A stretch of 64,000 nucleotides of DNA from Litsea cubeba. Lineage: Eukaryota > Streptophyta > Magnoliopsida > Laurales > Lauraceae. The notes beneath the pieces were generated by a model. That model was not told the origin of the DNA. It saw nothing but the letters and a program-made list of their open reading frames with translations, and made no database searches. Of this stretch, positions 22,091 to 31,318 are shown piece after piece (within the stretch, counting starts at the first letter, position 1; every line of letters starts with the position of its first letter). The stretch covers positions 16,436,162-16,500,161 of the forward strand of contig CM022948.1 of NCBI GenBank assembly GCA_012931725.1, read 5' to 3'. The position numbers and the translations under genes were made by a program.

Positions 22091-23188
22091 TTAGAGGTTG
22101 CAATGGCGGTTGGCTCTTTTTCTTGATGATTTCTGACTGTTGAGGTCTTTAATCACCGTTTCAGCTTCCATGGAAGCTTCTAGGAGTTCTCCCAGGTTTT
22201 TTGATTTGTTGCCGATGATCATGGAGCGGATTCTGGCTCTCATGTTGTTTCGGCAGATGTCGACTAGCGACGCTTGTGGCAATACATCAGAGCATTTGTA
22301 TGCCATTGCTTTCCACTTGTGAATGAAGTCATATGTTGATTCATTCTCCCCCTGTTTTAGGCTGCACAACTGAGCCATAGTAGCGGGATGATCTTCACCT
22401 TTGAAGTGAGTGAGGAAGCGTGTCTCTAGCATGGCCCAGTTTTGGATTGAGTGCTCCGGCAGAGTGGAGTACCAATCGAAGGCCGTACCTTTTAGGGTAC
22501 TTGCAAAGAGGCGGATCTTGAGTGCATCTTGATCCGTGATAGCTCCCGTCAGGATCTTGAAGTGGATGACGTGCTGTCTGGCTGATCCTTTCCCCGTATA
22601 TGTTTGGAGAGTAGGATGCTTGAATTTGGTGGGGAACGGGACCGAGTCCATCCATAAGGGATATGGTGGCTTGATCCCATGCTCCTTGAGTATATCCTCT
22701 TCTTTTGCTTTGGCGAGGATACCGTCTACGTCCTTTTTGGTAAGGGCGCGTGACTCATTTTCTTCTCTATTTACCTCGTCGTCTTGATGATTCGGAGGAG
22801 GTTCATTGTTCGCCTGATTTTGGAAGGCGAGGAGAAGGTTTTCCATCAGAGTTTCAATCCTCTGCTGGCCCTGTTCCAACTGCTGGATGCGGGTGATCGC
22901 ATCTTCTGGAGGTGGATTGCGGGGTGGTGGCTCAGAATTTGTAGCCAAGACATTCATCCTTCGTGATTCGAACGAAGAAACTGTCCTGGTGACTGAGCTG
23001 GGGCTCATTCTTTTTGAAGAGGAGCTTGAGGAAGGATCACTCTGCTGTCCTTTGCTTGAAGGAGTAGGGGATTCTTCTGAGTGTCTTCTTGTCCTTGAGA
23101 CGCTGCGGGTCATCGGACGTCGGACATGAATTTTTGTTGCTGATTTTTTGGCGCCTTCTGGTTTTTCCAACCATATGGACGGCAGCAA
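22091..23188 (-). pseudogene. Tat Gag capsid-like region
   Basis: The frame of 365 codons has a Ser/Arg/Pro-rich N terminus. The retrotransposon Gag signature lies around residues 195-310: LKGTAFDWYSTLP, then WAMLETRFLTHF, then LKQGENESTYDFIHKWK. This matches the W..F..F plus QxxxES pattern of plant Ty3 Gag. The frame ends prematurely at 22091 through an apparent indel; the expected continuation is the 21376-22065 frame. Its N terminus overlaps the preceding ORF by about 150 bases in a different phase. Confidence 0.85.
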
Positions 23189-24104
23189 CTTGGTTGGGTC
23201 TTTCTTTTTCGACCCATTTAGGAGAGACTTGAAGTGTAGGAGGCTGGGTCCTTTGCTTCTCTAGTCTCTTTTGTCGGTATGACGCGCGGCGGCGTATACG
23301 ACGAGCAATTTGAGCTTCGGTCAGCTCTGACTGGGCTTTGACGATGAAGGATGTGCTCCCTCGGGCGCAGCAGCCGAGCCTGTCTTCTTTGTAGCTGGGC
23401 AAGGATAGGATGCGAACCCTATCCTTCGCCAGTTGCAGCGAAGCTTTGAATTTTTGAAGTTCGGCCCCTGTAGAGATGAAGGGTCGAACTGCAGGTTTGT
23501 AGGCCTTAGCAGGTGCTTGTGGAGGCCTTGTGATGCATGACTTGATTTTGGGCTTGTAGGAACAAGCCGGCTCATGCTGGGTTGACTTGGGAGTCAGGTT
23601 GGAGATGGGTCTCCCCTCTTTCATGTAAGCAAGAGGGTAGAATTGGTTCTCCTTTAGTGGGGCCAGGAATGCTGGCTTGGTGGATGTTCGGGACCTTCTC
23701 TGTTTTAGTGAAGGTCTTGGGGACCAAGTCTTGGAGTAGACCTGGTTGTTTGCAGGTTGAGGCTTCGTGGGGCTGCCACGGGCTTCAGGCCTTCTGGTGC
23801 TTGCCTTTGGTGTCACGGTAGTGACACGTTGAGAGGCGAGTTTCTGCTTCTTGGAGGGAGCAGTTTGTTCCTCAGGAAGTGGGAATGGTCCCAGCGTCCC
23901 AAAGACGATAGTCCGGGGAGTCGAGGTCGACCCGGAGTTCAGAGAGTTGCCGAGGGAGTTGACACTTCGGCAGCTGATGGGGCGCTTGTAGGTGCGCGTG
24001 GTTTGCTTCTGTTGAAGCATGAGTTTGTGCTTGTTTTCGTCGAAAGTAATGGTTAGTGAAACTGCCATTGTTAGTTTTCGAAAATTTCTGAAACAAGACC
24101 ACAT
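23037..24104 (-). CDS. ORF1-like basic protein upstream of Tat gag (function unknown)
   Basis: This 355-codon frame is rich in Lys, Arg, Pro, Ser and Thr. The more natural start may be the second Met (24068), which opens MAVSLTITFDENKHK. No known domain is visible. Ogre-type elements carry an additional ORF before gag, and the position fits. Alternatively it is the N-terminal part of a longer Gag frame: near 23190 the sense of the text passes smoothly into the Gag frame, so a single indel may have split one gene into two. Its role is unknown. Confidence 0.6.
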   Translation of the reverse strand: MWSCFRNFRKLTMAVSLTITFDENKHKLMLQQKQTTRTYKRPISCRSVNSLGNSLNSGSTSTPRTIVFGTLGPFPLPEEQTAPSKKQKLASQRVTTVTPKASTRRPEARGSPTKPQPANNQVYSKTWSPRPSLKQRRSRTSTKPAFLAPLKENQFYPLAYMKEGRPISNLTPKSTQHEPACSYKPKIKSCITRPPQAPAKAYKPAVRPFISTGAELQKFKASLQLAKDRVRILSLPSYKEDRLGCCARGSTSFIVKAQSELTEAQIARRIRRRASYRQKRLEKQRTQPPTLQVSPKWVEKERPNQVAAVHMVGKTRRRQKISNKNSCPTSDDPQRLKDKKTLRRIPYSFKQRTAE

Positions 24105-24454
24105 CCATTAGTAATCACAAGAATATAATGATCATAAATGGGAAGTTCTATGTTTCGTCTTTTCAAATTGCTCGAGGTAGATGACCCAAGCAATATGAGG
24201 AAGGCAAAATGCCATAGAAGGTACAATTGTTCTGATCGCAGGTATGGTAAGCCCAGAATGGGCATCCTAGTGACTGCTAGAAGCAATTGTGAACTTAAAT
24301 TCGACTTATCGAGAAGCAGAGCTTGCTCGAGGTAAGAAGAATATAAAGTTGGAGTTACAGATGTGCCGGTCGCAATACAGTAGACCCTGAAAGGGCGTAC
24401 TAGTACCGCTAGACACAAATGTTTTGAGACCGCATCTATGAGATGAGATTCTCT

Positions 24455-24735
24455 GTTTTGAAAGGTCAAGATTGGATTCATCAAAGAGAGCAGATGGTAT
24501 TCCAATCTGAACACGGGCTCAGCGATTTCCGCGAGCGCCAGTGCTCAGAAAGAAATGAACCATAATTTCTCGGATCTGAATCTAAAAATGACGAGTTTTT
24601 TTTTTGAAAGGCCAATATCGGGTTCATCAAAGAGAGCAAAAGGCACTCCAATCTGAACACGGGCTCAGCGATTTCCGCGAGCGCCAGTGCTCAGAAAGGA
24701 GAAGACCAAGATTTCTCTAATCTAAACCCAAAATG
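24455..24735. repeat. Two-copy direct repeat in the Tat leader
   Basis: Two copies, about 125 bp apart, share ATCAAAGAGAGCA and AACACGGGCTCAGCGATTTC followed by CGCGAGCGCCAGTGCTCAGA. They are clearly related to the 171-bp repeats further along the leader. Confidence 0.8.
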
Positions 24736-25316
24736 ACGGAAGTTTTTTTTTTTTTGAAGATTTTTGAAGATTTTTTTTTTTTAAAATCTTTTTTTTTATT
24801 TTATTTTTTTATTTTTTTTAAGATTTTTTTTTTTGAAAATTTTTTTTATTTTTTATTTTTTATTTTTTATTTTAAAATTTAAATATATATTTTTTTATTT
24901 ATTTAAAAGACGAGAGAGTACACATAGGCCTCCTAACCCGGTCTTATGAAATCTTGATTGATAGAATTGCCCCCAGGTAAGGGTAGGATTACTTATTGAA
25001 CCCGTTTGGAGGACCCTTGCCTAGAACAGTCAAGCTGTCTCCACACTCTGGACAAGGCTTTTCTTTGAATCAACCATGATCAAAGAACACAGTTGGTTTA
25101 ACCTTAGTGGTCTATGTCTTTTTTTTTTATATTTTTTTTATATTTTTATGTTTATGAATTCATCGAAGAGAAACAATGGCCCAAAACCTTAGTCGAACAG
25201 GCTCAACATTTCTGCAAGCGCGATGAACGATAGGAACGGATCAAGGTTTCTCAATTTTGAATCCAAATTGAGAAATCTAAATTTTATATATATATATATA
25301 TATATTTAGATTTTTA

Positions 25317-25800
25317 ATGAACTCATCGAAGAGAAACAATGGCCCAACCCCTGATCCGAACACGGTCTCGGCGATTTCCGCGAGCGCCAGTGCCCAGAAG
25401 GGAAAGGATCAAAGTTTCTCAATTTTGAATCCAAAAATGAAAAATCTGATTTTTTTACTTTTTTATATTTTTTTTTTTAGATTTTTAATGAACTCATCGA
25501 AGAGAAACAATGGCCCAACCCCTGATCCGAACACGGTCTCGGCGATTTCCGCGAGCGCCAGTGCCCAGAAGGGAAAGGATCAAAGTTTCTCAATTTTGAA
25601 TCCAAAAATGAAAAATCTGATTTTTTTACTTTTTTATATTTTTTTTTTTAGATTTTTAATGAACTCATCGAAGAGAAACAATGGCCCAACCCCTGATCCG
25701 AACACGGTCTCGGCGATTTCCGCGAGCGCCAGTGCCCAGAAGGGAAAGGATCAAAGTTTCTCAATTTTGAATCCAAAAATGAAAAATCTGATTTTTTTTT
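25317..25800. repeat. 171-bp tandem repeat, three near-identical copies, plus an older copy before it
   Basis: Units start at about 25317, 25488 and 25659. Each contains AACACGGTCTCGGCGATTTC, CGCGAGCGCCAGTGCCCAGA and an AT-rich tail. A more diverged copy precedes them at about 25150-25310. Since 171 is divisible by three, the array reads through as a 179-codon ORF made of 57-residue repeats; it is on the sense-opposite strand of the element and is judged not a gene. Confidence 0.9.
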
Positions 25801-26020
25801 GTTTTTTGTTTTTTTTTTTGAAAAGAGAAAGAGTGGAAATAAATTCAAAGAATTAGAAATTTCCAAACAAAAAATCTCATCTCATTTTTTTTATTATGCG
25901 GAATTCAACATAGGCCACCAATTATAAAGTAGCCAAGGAATCGAGAAAAGAAATATAAGCATAGAGCAAAATATATGATATGCAAATATTTCATTCCTAG
26001 CATCGTGTTCTCAAATAAAC

Positions 26021-26040
26021 GAGTCCCACCGGGTGTGCCA
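26021..26040 (-). other. Primer-binding site of Tat copy A
   Basis: On the minus strand TGGCACACCCGGTGGGACTC starts three bases after the LTR end. It resembles the TGGCACGCCCGGTGGGA-type site of many plant Ty3/Gypsy elements. The same sequence occurs at the equivalent place in copy B. Confidence 0.75.
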
Positions 26041-26307
26041 GCTTGATGGACCGCGCTCCTGCTCGGTTCTACCGAGGTCGGCGGACGTGGGAGTCCGTCG
26101 GGTCCGACCCTTTCGTAACCGGGGGGCAAGGGCGTGCATCAACATTTCTTTTTTTTTTGTGGGTGTGCCAGATTTTCTATTTTTACTTGGAATTGCAAGT
26201 GGTGATCCGGAGATCAACCTTCGCAAGTAAAAAAGGAAATCAACTTCTTTCAAGTTTTCCATTGCACATATATTTAAGAAAAGAGACATTTTCTTGATTT
26301 TGCCGTG

Positions 26308-26400
26308 AAAGGCGATTTTTTTGGCATTTATAGCCGATTTTGGCGTTTATAGCCGAATTTTTTGGCGTTTATAGCCGATTTTTGGCATTTATAGCCGATT
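26308..26400. repeat. GGCATTTATAGCCG short tandem repeat inside the LTR
   Basis: Four to five copies of GGC(A/G)TTTATAGCCGATTT lie near the LTR's 3' (U5) end. The same core forms the 6530-6880 array of the element interior. Confidence 0.85.
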
Positions 26401-26896
26401 TACAATTCTTATCAATAATGAAAGACAAGAGTTGTGATTTTGTCTCTTTTAAAAAAATACAAACTACAATGAAAAGCAAGAAAAGGAGGATCTAACTTCT
26501 CAGGAGATTGTGGGGGACTCGTTTAGATTGACGGTCGCAAGCCATATGTGGGCTTCGCCATCATCCATGCAGATGAGAACAGAGGATGCTATTGATTCAC
26601 TTGGCTTGGCTATAACCTCGGGTTTTTAGAGGACAAAGACCAAAGGAAGGTCCTATGTCCAATAAAAAGCCAAGTAGATGGGCTAAAAAGCCATATCTAA
26701 GCCATTGGAGGCAGGAGGAGAAGGCAAGGACCTTGGGGGGGGGGGGACCCCCCAAGGGACTTTTGTCACCTTGTTGCGGTGGCCGGTGTAGAACTTCCGC
26801 AGAGTTTTCTCTCTTTTTCCTTTCTCTGGATTTCTTTGCTTTTTTCTCTGATGTTTCTGATCTTCTGTGTTGTTGTTTCTTCTTGGAGAGCCCTCC

Positions 26897-26904
26897 TATT
26901 TATA
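26897..26904 (-). promoter_or_regulatory. TATA box of Tat LTR promoter
   Basis: The minus strand reads CCTATAAATAGGAGGG, about 1.45 kb into the LTR, followed by an A/G-rich leader. This is the expected U3/R border, with transcription toward gag. Confidence 0.65.
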
Positions 26905-28364
26905 GGCTTTTAGGTAGCCTTTTAGGTGGCTTTATGGGCTTTTATTGTCATTAAGCCGCATAATGGGAGGAGTTACAAAATTGAATTGTTTATTTTGTAA
27001 CTCCTTTTTCTTGGCTTCTGATTGGCCGGAGGAGATTGAGGGCATTTAATCGCCTTTAATCGCCATGATGGGAGGAGTTTCATGGGTTAAATGCCATGAA
27101 TTTCTTGACTTGTAACTCCCGAATGCTTGCTTCTGATTGGGCCGTCCAAAGAAATGGATTAATGACTGTAATAAAGTTAGTCAATTAATCGCATTAAGTG
27201 GTCGCCGAGCAGCTGAAGAGTCGCGGGCCGTGCCACGTCTTTTGGAATTCTTCTGTCGATGATCATCGATGGATCTTCATGTAGATCGACATCAGATGAT
27301 CATGTAATTTCAGGTGTTTGTTGCCAACAGCGGGTCGGTGCCATCTGTCCTGTCGATTTCTCGATCGGTCGGGTTGGAAAGCACACTTTTTTTGGTTGAC
27401 CGGGTGGCGATCAATACTGTCTTCGATACTCTTGATGATTTACCCGTGTTTTGGACGGATGTCAGAGGACTTGGTGTCTCAAAAGCATGAATTTTGGAAA
27501 GTACCAGAGGCTGGGCTCCTCGAATCGCGAAAAAACGGCGAAAACCGGGGTTTCCAGGGCTTTCCCGGCGACCCCGGGGTCCAAGGTCGCCGGCGACCCT
27601 GGCCCAGGGTCGCAGGGGTCTGCGACCCTGGTGGGGTTTTCCCCCTTTCGTGTCCCGTTTTGCGTCCGTTTTTGCTATTTTTCGATTCTTTTTTCTTCTG
27701 TACTTTTCCTTGACATTTTGACCATTTATTGGCCTAATTTCTTTGTAGGAAACCTGATGAGAATCCTTGCATTTTATTTTGCAAAGTTTCCAATTTCCTG
27801 AGAAAGCCGAAGACTTTGTCGCGCAGAGCTGCCGATTTTCCGTCAGAAGCTGAAACTGGGTCAAACGATGTCGGAATGACCTGAAATTTGGTGTGAAGCC
27901 TCCTGAGCAATAAATAAGACCAATCATAGGCTTTTGTTTGAGCTTTGAAGCCGTTTGGGGTCCTATCACCTGTAGACTTGCTTTTTGTCGCGATGAAGAT
28001 GTCGCGGTTCGATGTGCGGTCAACCGATGTCCGATTGACTTGAAATTTGACAGGGAACCTATTGGAGTCATTTTAAGATGATCCATAGGCTCTGTCTTGG
28101 AAACCATGGTCCCGGAGAGCTTTTGTCGCCGAGAGCTCCTTTTCGGCTGTCGGAGAAGCGAAGTTAGGCCAAATGATTTTGAAATGGCCCGAAACTTCTT
28201 GTGTACTCCTCTTTTGGCTGTCTGGAGGAATCTTGCAGTTTTTGTTTGATTCTGACAAGATTTGATTTTTGGAAGCAGCATTGCCTATTTATGGCAGGTT
28301 GCGACTTCATGTAGCTCTTTGGATCTTGAAAAGGCAAAGTGACATTTTTGGTGTCAACAGTTAC

Positions 28365-28832
28365 CTTCTCATCATCTTGCTCTAATTGAGATATTGTACT
28401 CCTACCATGCATCCAAATTGACTTAGCGATAAAAAAAATAGAATAATTGATATCAAGCAGTAATGTGATTTATTACATACCTTAAACTTGGTGGTTGATG
28501 GTCTGTGGTGACGAAATCACTTTATGGATATACAAAAAGATAGGTTCAACTCCATATCGAAATAATCTGAACATTCTCATGAGATCATCATCATCTCTTA
28601 GGCCTACTAATGTGAAGTTCCGGCCTGTATGATATATGTATTGCATGTAAGGGTACCTATGTTTCATCTCCCAATTGGTTTCGGTTACAACCTTTTCCAT
28701 TAAGGAATTGTAGGTTATGTTGATACAGACAAAAACAGGCTTCTGCTCTCCACCGTTATAAATTGGATGTGAGCGATCAACGTTTAGCTCTCCATCAAAG
28801 TCCAGTATAAGACAGAAATCAACATCTGACAT
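28365..28832 (-). pseudogene. Mutator-like (MULE) transposase N-terminal fragment, interrupted by Tat copy A
   Basis: The minus-strand frame starting MSDVDFCLILDFDGEL (28832) continues with YNGGEQKP, an ITYNSLMEKV block and GLRDDDDLMRMFRLF. This pattern (Gly-Gly, TYxxL, then an Asp-rich D-D-D-L block) resembles the ubiquitin-like N-terminal region of plant mudrA-type transposases. The frame stops at 28482, next to a possible splice donor (AAG/GTATGT at 28481/28480). A possible next exon (28365-28430, MHGRSTISQLEQDDEKV) runs straight into the LTR of copy A. The family assignment is by pattern only; no catalytic domain is in the window. Confidence 0.45.
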
Positions 28833-29521
28833 CCTAATAAAAATAAGATATATTTTATTAATAAAAATTTGCATGGGTTGTTATGGGTTGTTATGAGTTT
28901 TATAGTAATCAGTTGGTAATATGTAGTAATCATTGGATGAGTTTTACCATTGAGTTCGTTGGAGGAGCAATATAATGTCACAATATTAGTACTTATAAAG
29001 ACTCAGAATGCCTTATTGTGAGCAACAACTTCATGCATTGTATTATAACATAGAAATTAAAAAAAAAAAGGTCTTCAAAAATGGACTATTTAAATAGCTT
29101 AATGGTGAAAAAAAAAATGGATTTCATAGAGAGATCTAAATATTAATAAGTGACTTATGGTTTCCATCATACGAATCAAATCAGAAAAAAGGTTTATCAT
29201 TACCACATTTCTTGGCTAACTTTTTAAGGCATTCAGAAACTCAGAATGTCCAACGTACTTGTTGTGATGAATTAGATATATAAAGTGCGGATGAAAAAAG
29301 ATGTAATGGTAATATCCTAACGGAACGGAGATGGAAACAAAGTTCTTCAGTGAAAACGGAGATGAAACGGGCCTCAGTGAAAAAAACAGATAAGATGAAA
29401 CGGACTTTCTCGCTGAGATGAAACGGACCTCCTCAGTTTGAAAAACTTTCATCGGACCTCCTCAGTTTGAAAAAGTAGAGAAGATGAAACGGACAGATGG
29501 GATGGAAGTTTGTGAGAGTTC
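28833..29521. other. Unassigned AT-rich sequence
   Basis: Upstream side of the MULE fragment. No gene, terminal repeat or TSD pair was seen. Several GATGAAACGGAC-like short repeats occur at 29340-29490. Confidence 0.6.
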
Positions 29522-29644
29522 GATATCCTACAGGTTTAGGATATCGCACTGTGCGATATCCTACATATGTAGGATATCGCATCCTTCGATATCCTAAATT
29601 TTTGGGATATCGAACGGTGCGATATCCTACAGACATAGGATATC
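29522..29644. repeat. Four tandem palindromes, 33-bp period
   Basis: Four 24-bp imperfect palindromes, each opening GATATCCTA and closing TAGGATATC or a variant, are separated by 9-bp spacers (GCACTGTGC, GCATCCTTC, GAACGGTGC). Each could form a short hairpin. On the minus strand the array also reads as an 11-residue repeat (RYPKPVGYRTV-like), a by-product of the 33-bp period. Confidence 0.9.
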
Positions 29645-30050
29645 GCTAAAAAAAGGGTATTTCCGTCTCATTTTGTGCCTTTTTTGTGTACGAACTTCTT
29701 TCAGGTAAATTCTAATTTTTCATCTTTAATGGGGTAATTCTCAGGTATAGGGCTGTCCGTACGGTAATAATCCCTTAAATTCTCAGCCTCTGCTTTTTGG
29801 TGACCTTATGGTCAGCTTCACTGCTAACCGTAAGTGACATGCGGCTAGCTAACCGTAGTTCAGAATGACTTGTCTGACTGAAAGTCAAACTAGCCTTTGC
29901 AAGTGACCATTGGAGTTACGGCTAGCTATAGGCATTTCATGGCTAACCGTAGACTAGTTGTTGAGCAATTTTCCTATAAATCTCCAGCTCATTCCAAAGC
30001 CAATGGATGAAACTCTTAAGAGAGTTTGAGGGCTAAGGAGAATGAGCTAA

Positions 30051-30521
30051 TAGGGGTGCACAAAAAAAACCACTAAACCGATCCGGACCGGGCAGTTTGG
30101 ATCGGTTTTGTAGTAGATCGGTTCGGTCATGGTTCGGATTTCCTTTAAACCGTTCCGTTAGGTTTGGTTCGGTTTGAAGGTGCGGTTAAACTGCTCAAAC
30201 TGAACTGAACCAATTATATAAATATATATTTTTTATAAAATATCTAAAGGAATATGAAAAATTACTTGAAGAAGACTCAAACCCTCACTCCGTTACTTGA
30301 AGTTCAACGTCTCTCACCAATTGATTTGCCATTTTTTTGTGGAAAGAAAGAAAATAATAAATCGTAACCGAACCGAACCGAACCGATTTTTCTCGGTTTG
30401 GTTTGAGCACATGGGTGGTTCGGTTCGGTTTGGGAAAATAGAAAACCGATGGATCCGATGGGTTCGGTTTGGTTGATGGTTTTCCCTCTAAACCGATCCA
30501 AGCCGCCTATGTGCACCCCTA
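30051..30521. mobile_element. hAT-type MITE, 471 bp
   Basis: Terminal inverted repeat TAGGGGTGCAC / GTGCACCCCTA with perfect 8-bp TSDs TGAGCTAA at 30043-30050 and 30522-30529. The interior has repeated CCGAACCGAACCG / CGGTTTGGTT blocks. The insertion splits a conserved GAATGAGCTAAGG stretch of the surrounding LTR, so it is younger than that LTR. Confidence 0.92.
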
Positions 30522-30644
30522 TGAGCTAAGGATGGTTGGAGAAGGAAGGGAAAGCTAAAGCTTGGGTTTTCACTTTAGATTCATGGCAAGTTTGTTTTTA
30601 CCTTTCCTAAATTTTCATGCTTACTAAATCCTTGATTTTCTTTT

Positions 30645-31318
30645 GAGTCCTGCTATTGGAACACACATTTTATCTTTTCCCACACACACACTTAAAAAAA
30701 AAAATGTGAAATGCCCTCTTTGCCCACCCTCTTCCTTTCTATCTCCCCACCTCCCCCTTTCACTTCTGGCTCCGGCCAGCACCGGCGCCGGCCGAACTCC
30801 CTCTCCTCTCTCCCTCCCCACTGTTTTCTCCCTCTCCCTCCCCCACTGTTTTCTCTCTTTCCTCATTCCTTTCCCTCGCCCACTGTTTTTTCTCTTTCCT
30901 CCTTCCTTTCCCTCCCCCCCACCTTCCCTTTCTCTCCCTTCTCCCTGTCTCTCCCTCTCCCTTCCTTTCCCCCGCCGGCAGCAGGAGATGTAGCAGATGC
31001 CGATCTGCTGCTGCCAGCGGGGGAAAGGAAGGGAGAGGGAGAGACGGGGAGAAGGGAGAGAAAGGGAAGGTGGGGGGGAGGGAAAGGAAGGAGGAAAGAG
31101 AGAAAACAGTGGGGGAGGAGAGGGAGAAAACAGTGGGGAGGGAGAGGGAGAGGGAGGGAGGAGAGGGAGTTCGGCCGGCGCTGGCCGGAGCCGGAGGTGA
31201 AAGGGGGAGGTGGGGAGATAGAAAGGAAGAGGGTGGGCAAAGAGGACATTGCACATATTTTTTTTTTTTAAGTGTGTGTGTGGGAAAAGATAAAATGTGT
31301 GTTCCAATAGCAGGACTC
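30645..31318. mobile_element. Fold-back MITE, 674 bp, almost wholly palindromic
   Basis: Ends are GAGTCCTGCTATTGG / CCAATAGCAGGACTC with 8-bp TSDs TTTCTTTT at 30637-30644 and 31319-31326. The two arms of about 330 bp are complementary nearly throughout, with scattered mismatches and small indels, and meet near 30985-31020. The C/T-rich left arm and A/G-rich right arm explain the Ser/Pro/Leu and Arg/Glu/Gly open frames on both strands, which are not genes. Superfamily uncertain; the 8-bp TSD favours hAT. Confidence 0.9.

Larger units (their letters stand above)
24105..26020 (-). other. 5' leader of Tat copy A (untranslated, repeat-rich)
   Basis: These 1.9 kb separate the PBS from ORF1. They hold A/T homopolymer-rich stretches (24730-24910), short AT microsatellites (25280-25307) and the two repeat groups listed separately. 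A 147-codon frame at 24071-24514 has no recognisable features. Confidence 0.7.
1..28359 (-). mobile_element. Tat/Ogre-type Ty3/Gypsy LTR retrotransposon, copy A (3' LTR cut by window edge)
   Basis: The element is read on the minus strand. The last 234 bases of the right-hand LTR (28126-28359) recur at 1-234 with one mismatch seen (near 62), so these are the two LTRs of one insertion. Orientation is set by a PBS next to the right LTR, a PPT next to the left LTR, and gag-pol on the minus strand. The lineage call rests on a second, archaeal-type RNase H behind the first, a Tat-style protease motif, long LTRs and leader, an extra ORF before gag, and an antisense extra gene between pol and the 3' LTR. 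All are known features of the Tat/Ogre clade. The full element must exceed 30 kb including the nested Copia insertion. The right flank starts GTTAC; the matching TSD would lie outside the window. Confidence 0.9.
26044..28359 (-). repeat. 5' LTR of Tat copy A
   Basis: The LTR is about 2,316 bp, starting TGTTGACACC at 28359 and ending CCATCA at 26044 (minus strand). The start is fixed by the copy at 1-234. The end is inferred from TG..CA and the PBS three bases beyond. A G/C-rich patch (about 27540-27640) and a run of nine to ten G (about 26737-26746) are inside. Long translated frames here (for example 27310-28281) are not recognised and are taken as chance. Confidence 0.8.

Noticed and set aside
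25317..25856. 179-codon repeat protein
   Set aside because: It is the read-through of a 171-bp tandem repeat in a retrotransposon leader, on the strand opposite to gag; no start context or homology.
27310..28281. 323-codon minus-strand ORF in the Tat LTR
   Set aside because: No domain, lies in U3 of the LTR, and composition follows the local sequence; treated as chance.
29433..29636. Protein with 11-residue repeats RYPKPVGYRTV
   Set aside because: Produced by a 33-bp palindromic DNA repeat; no homology or gene structure.
29522..29644. CRISPR-like array (regular repeats and spacers)
   Set aside because: Plant context, only four units, spacers of 9 bases and palindromic variable repeats; not a CRISPR.
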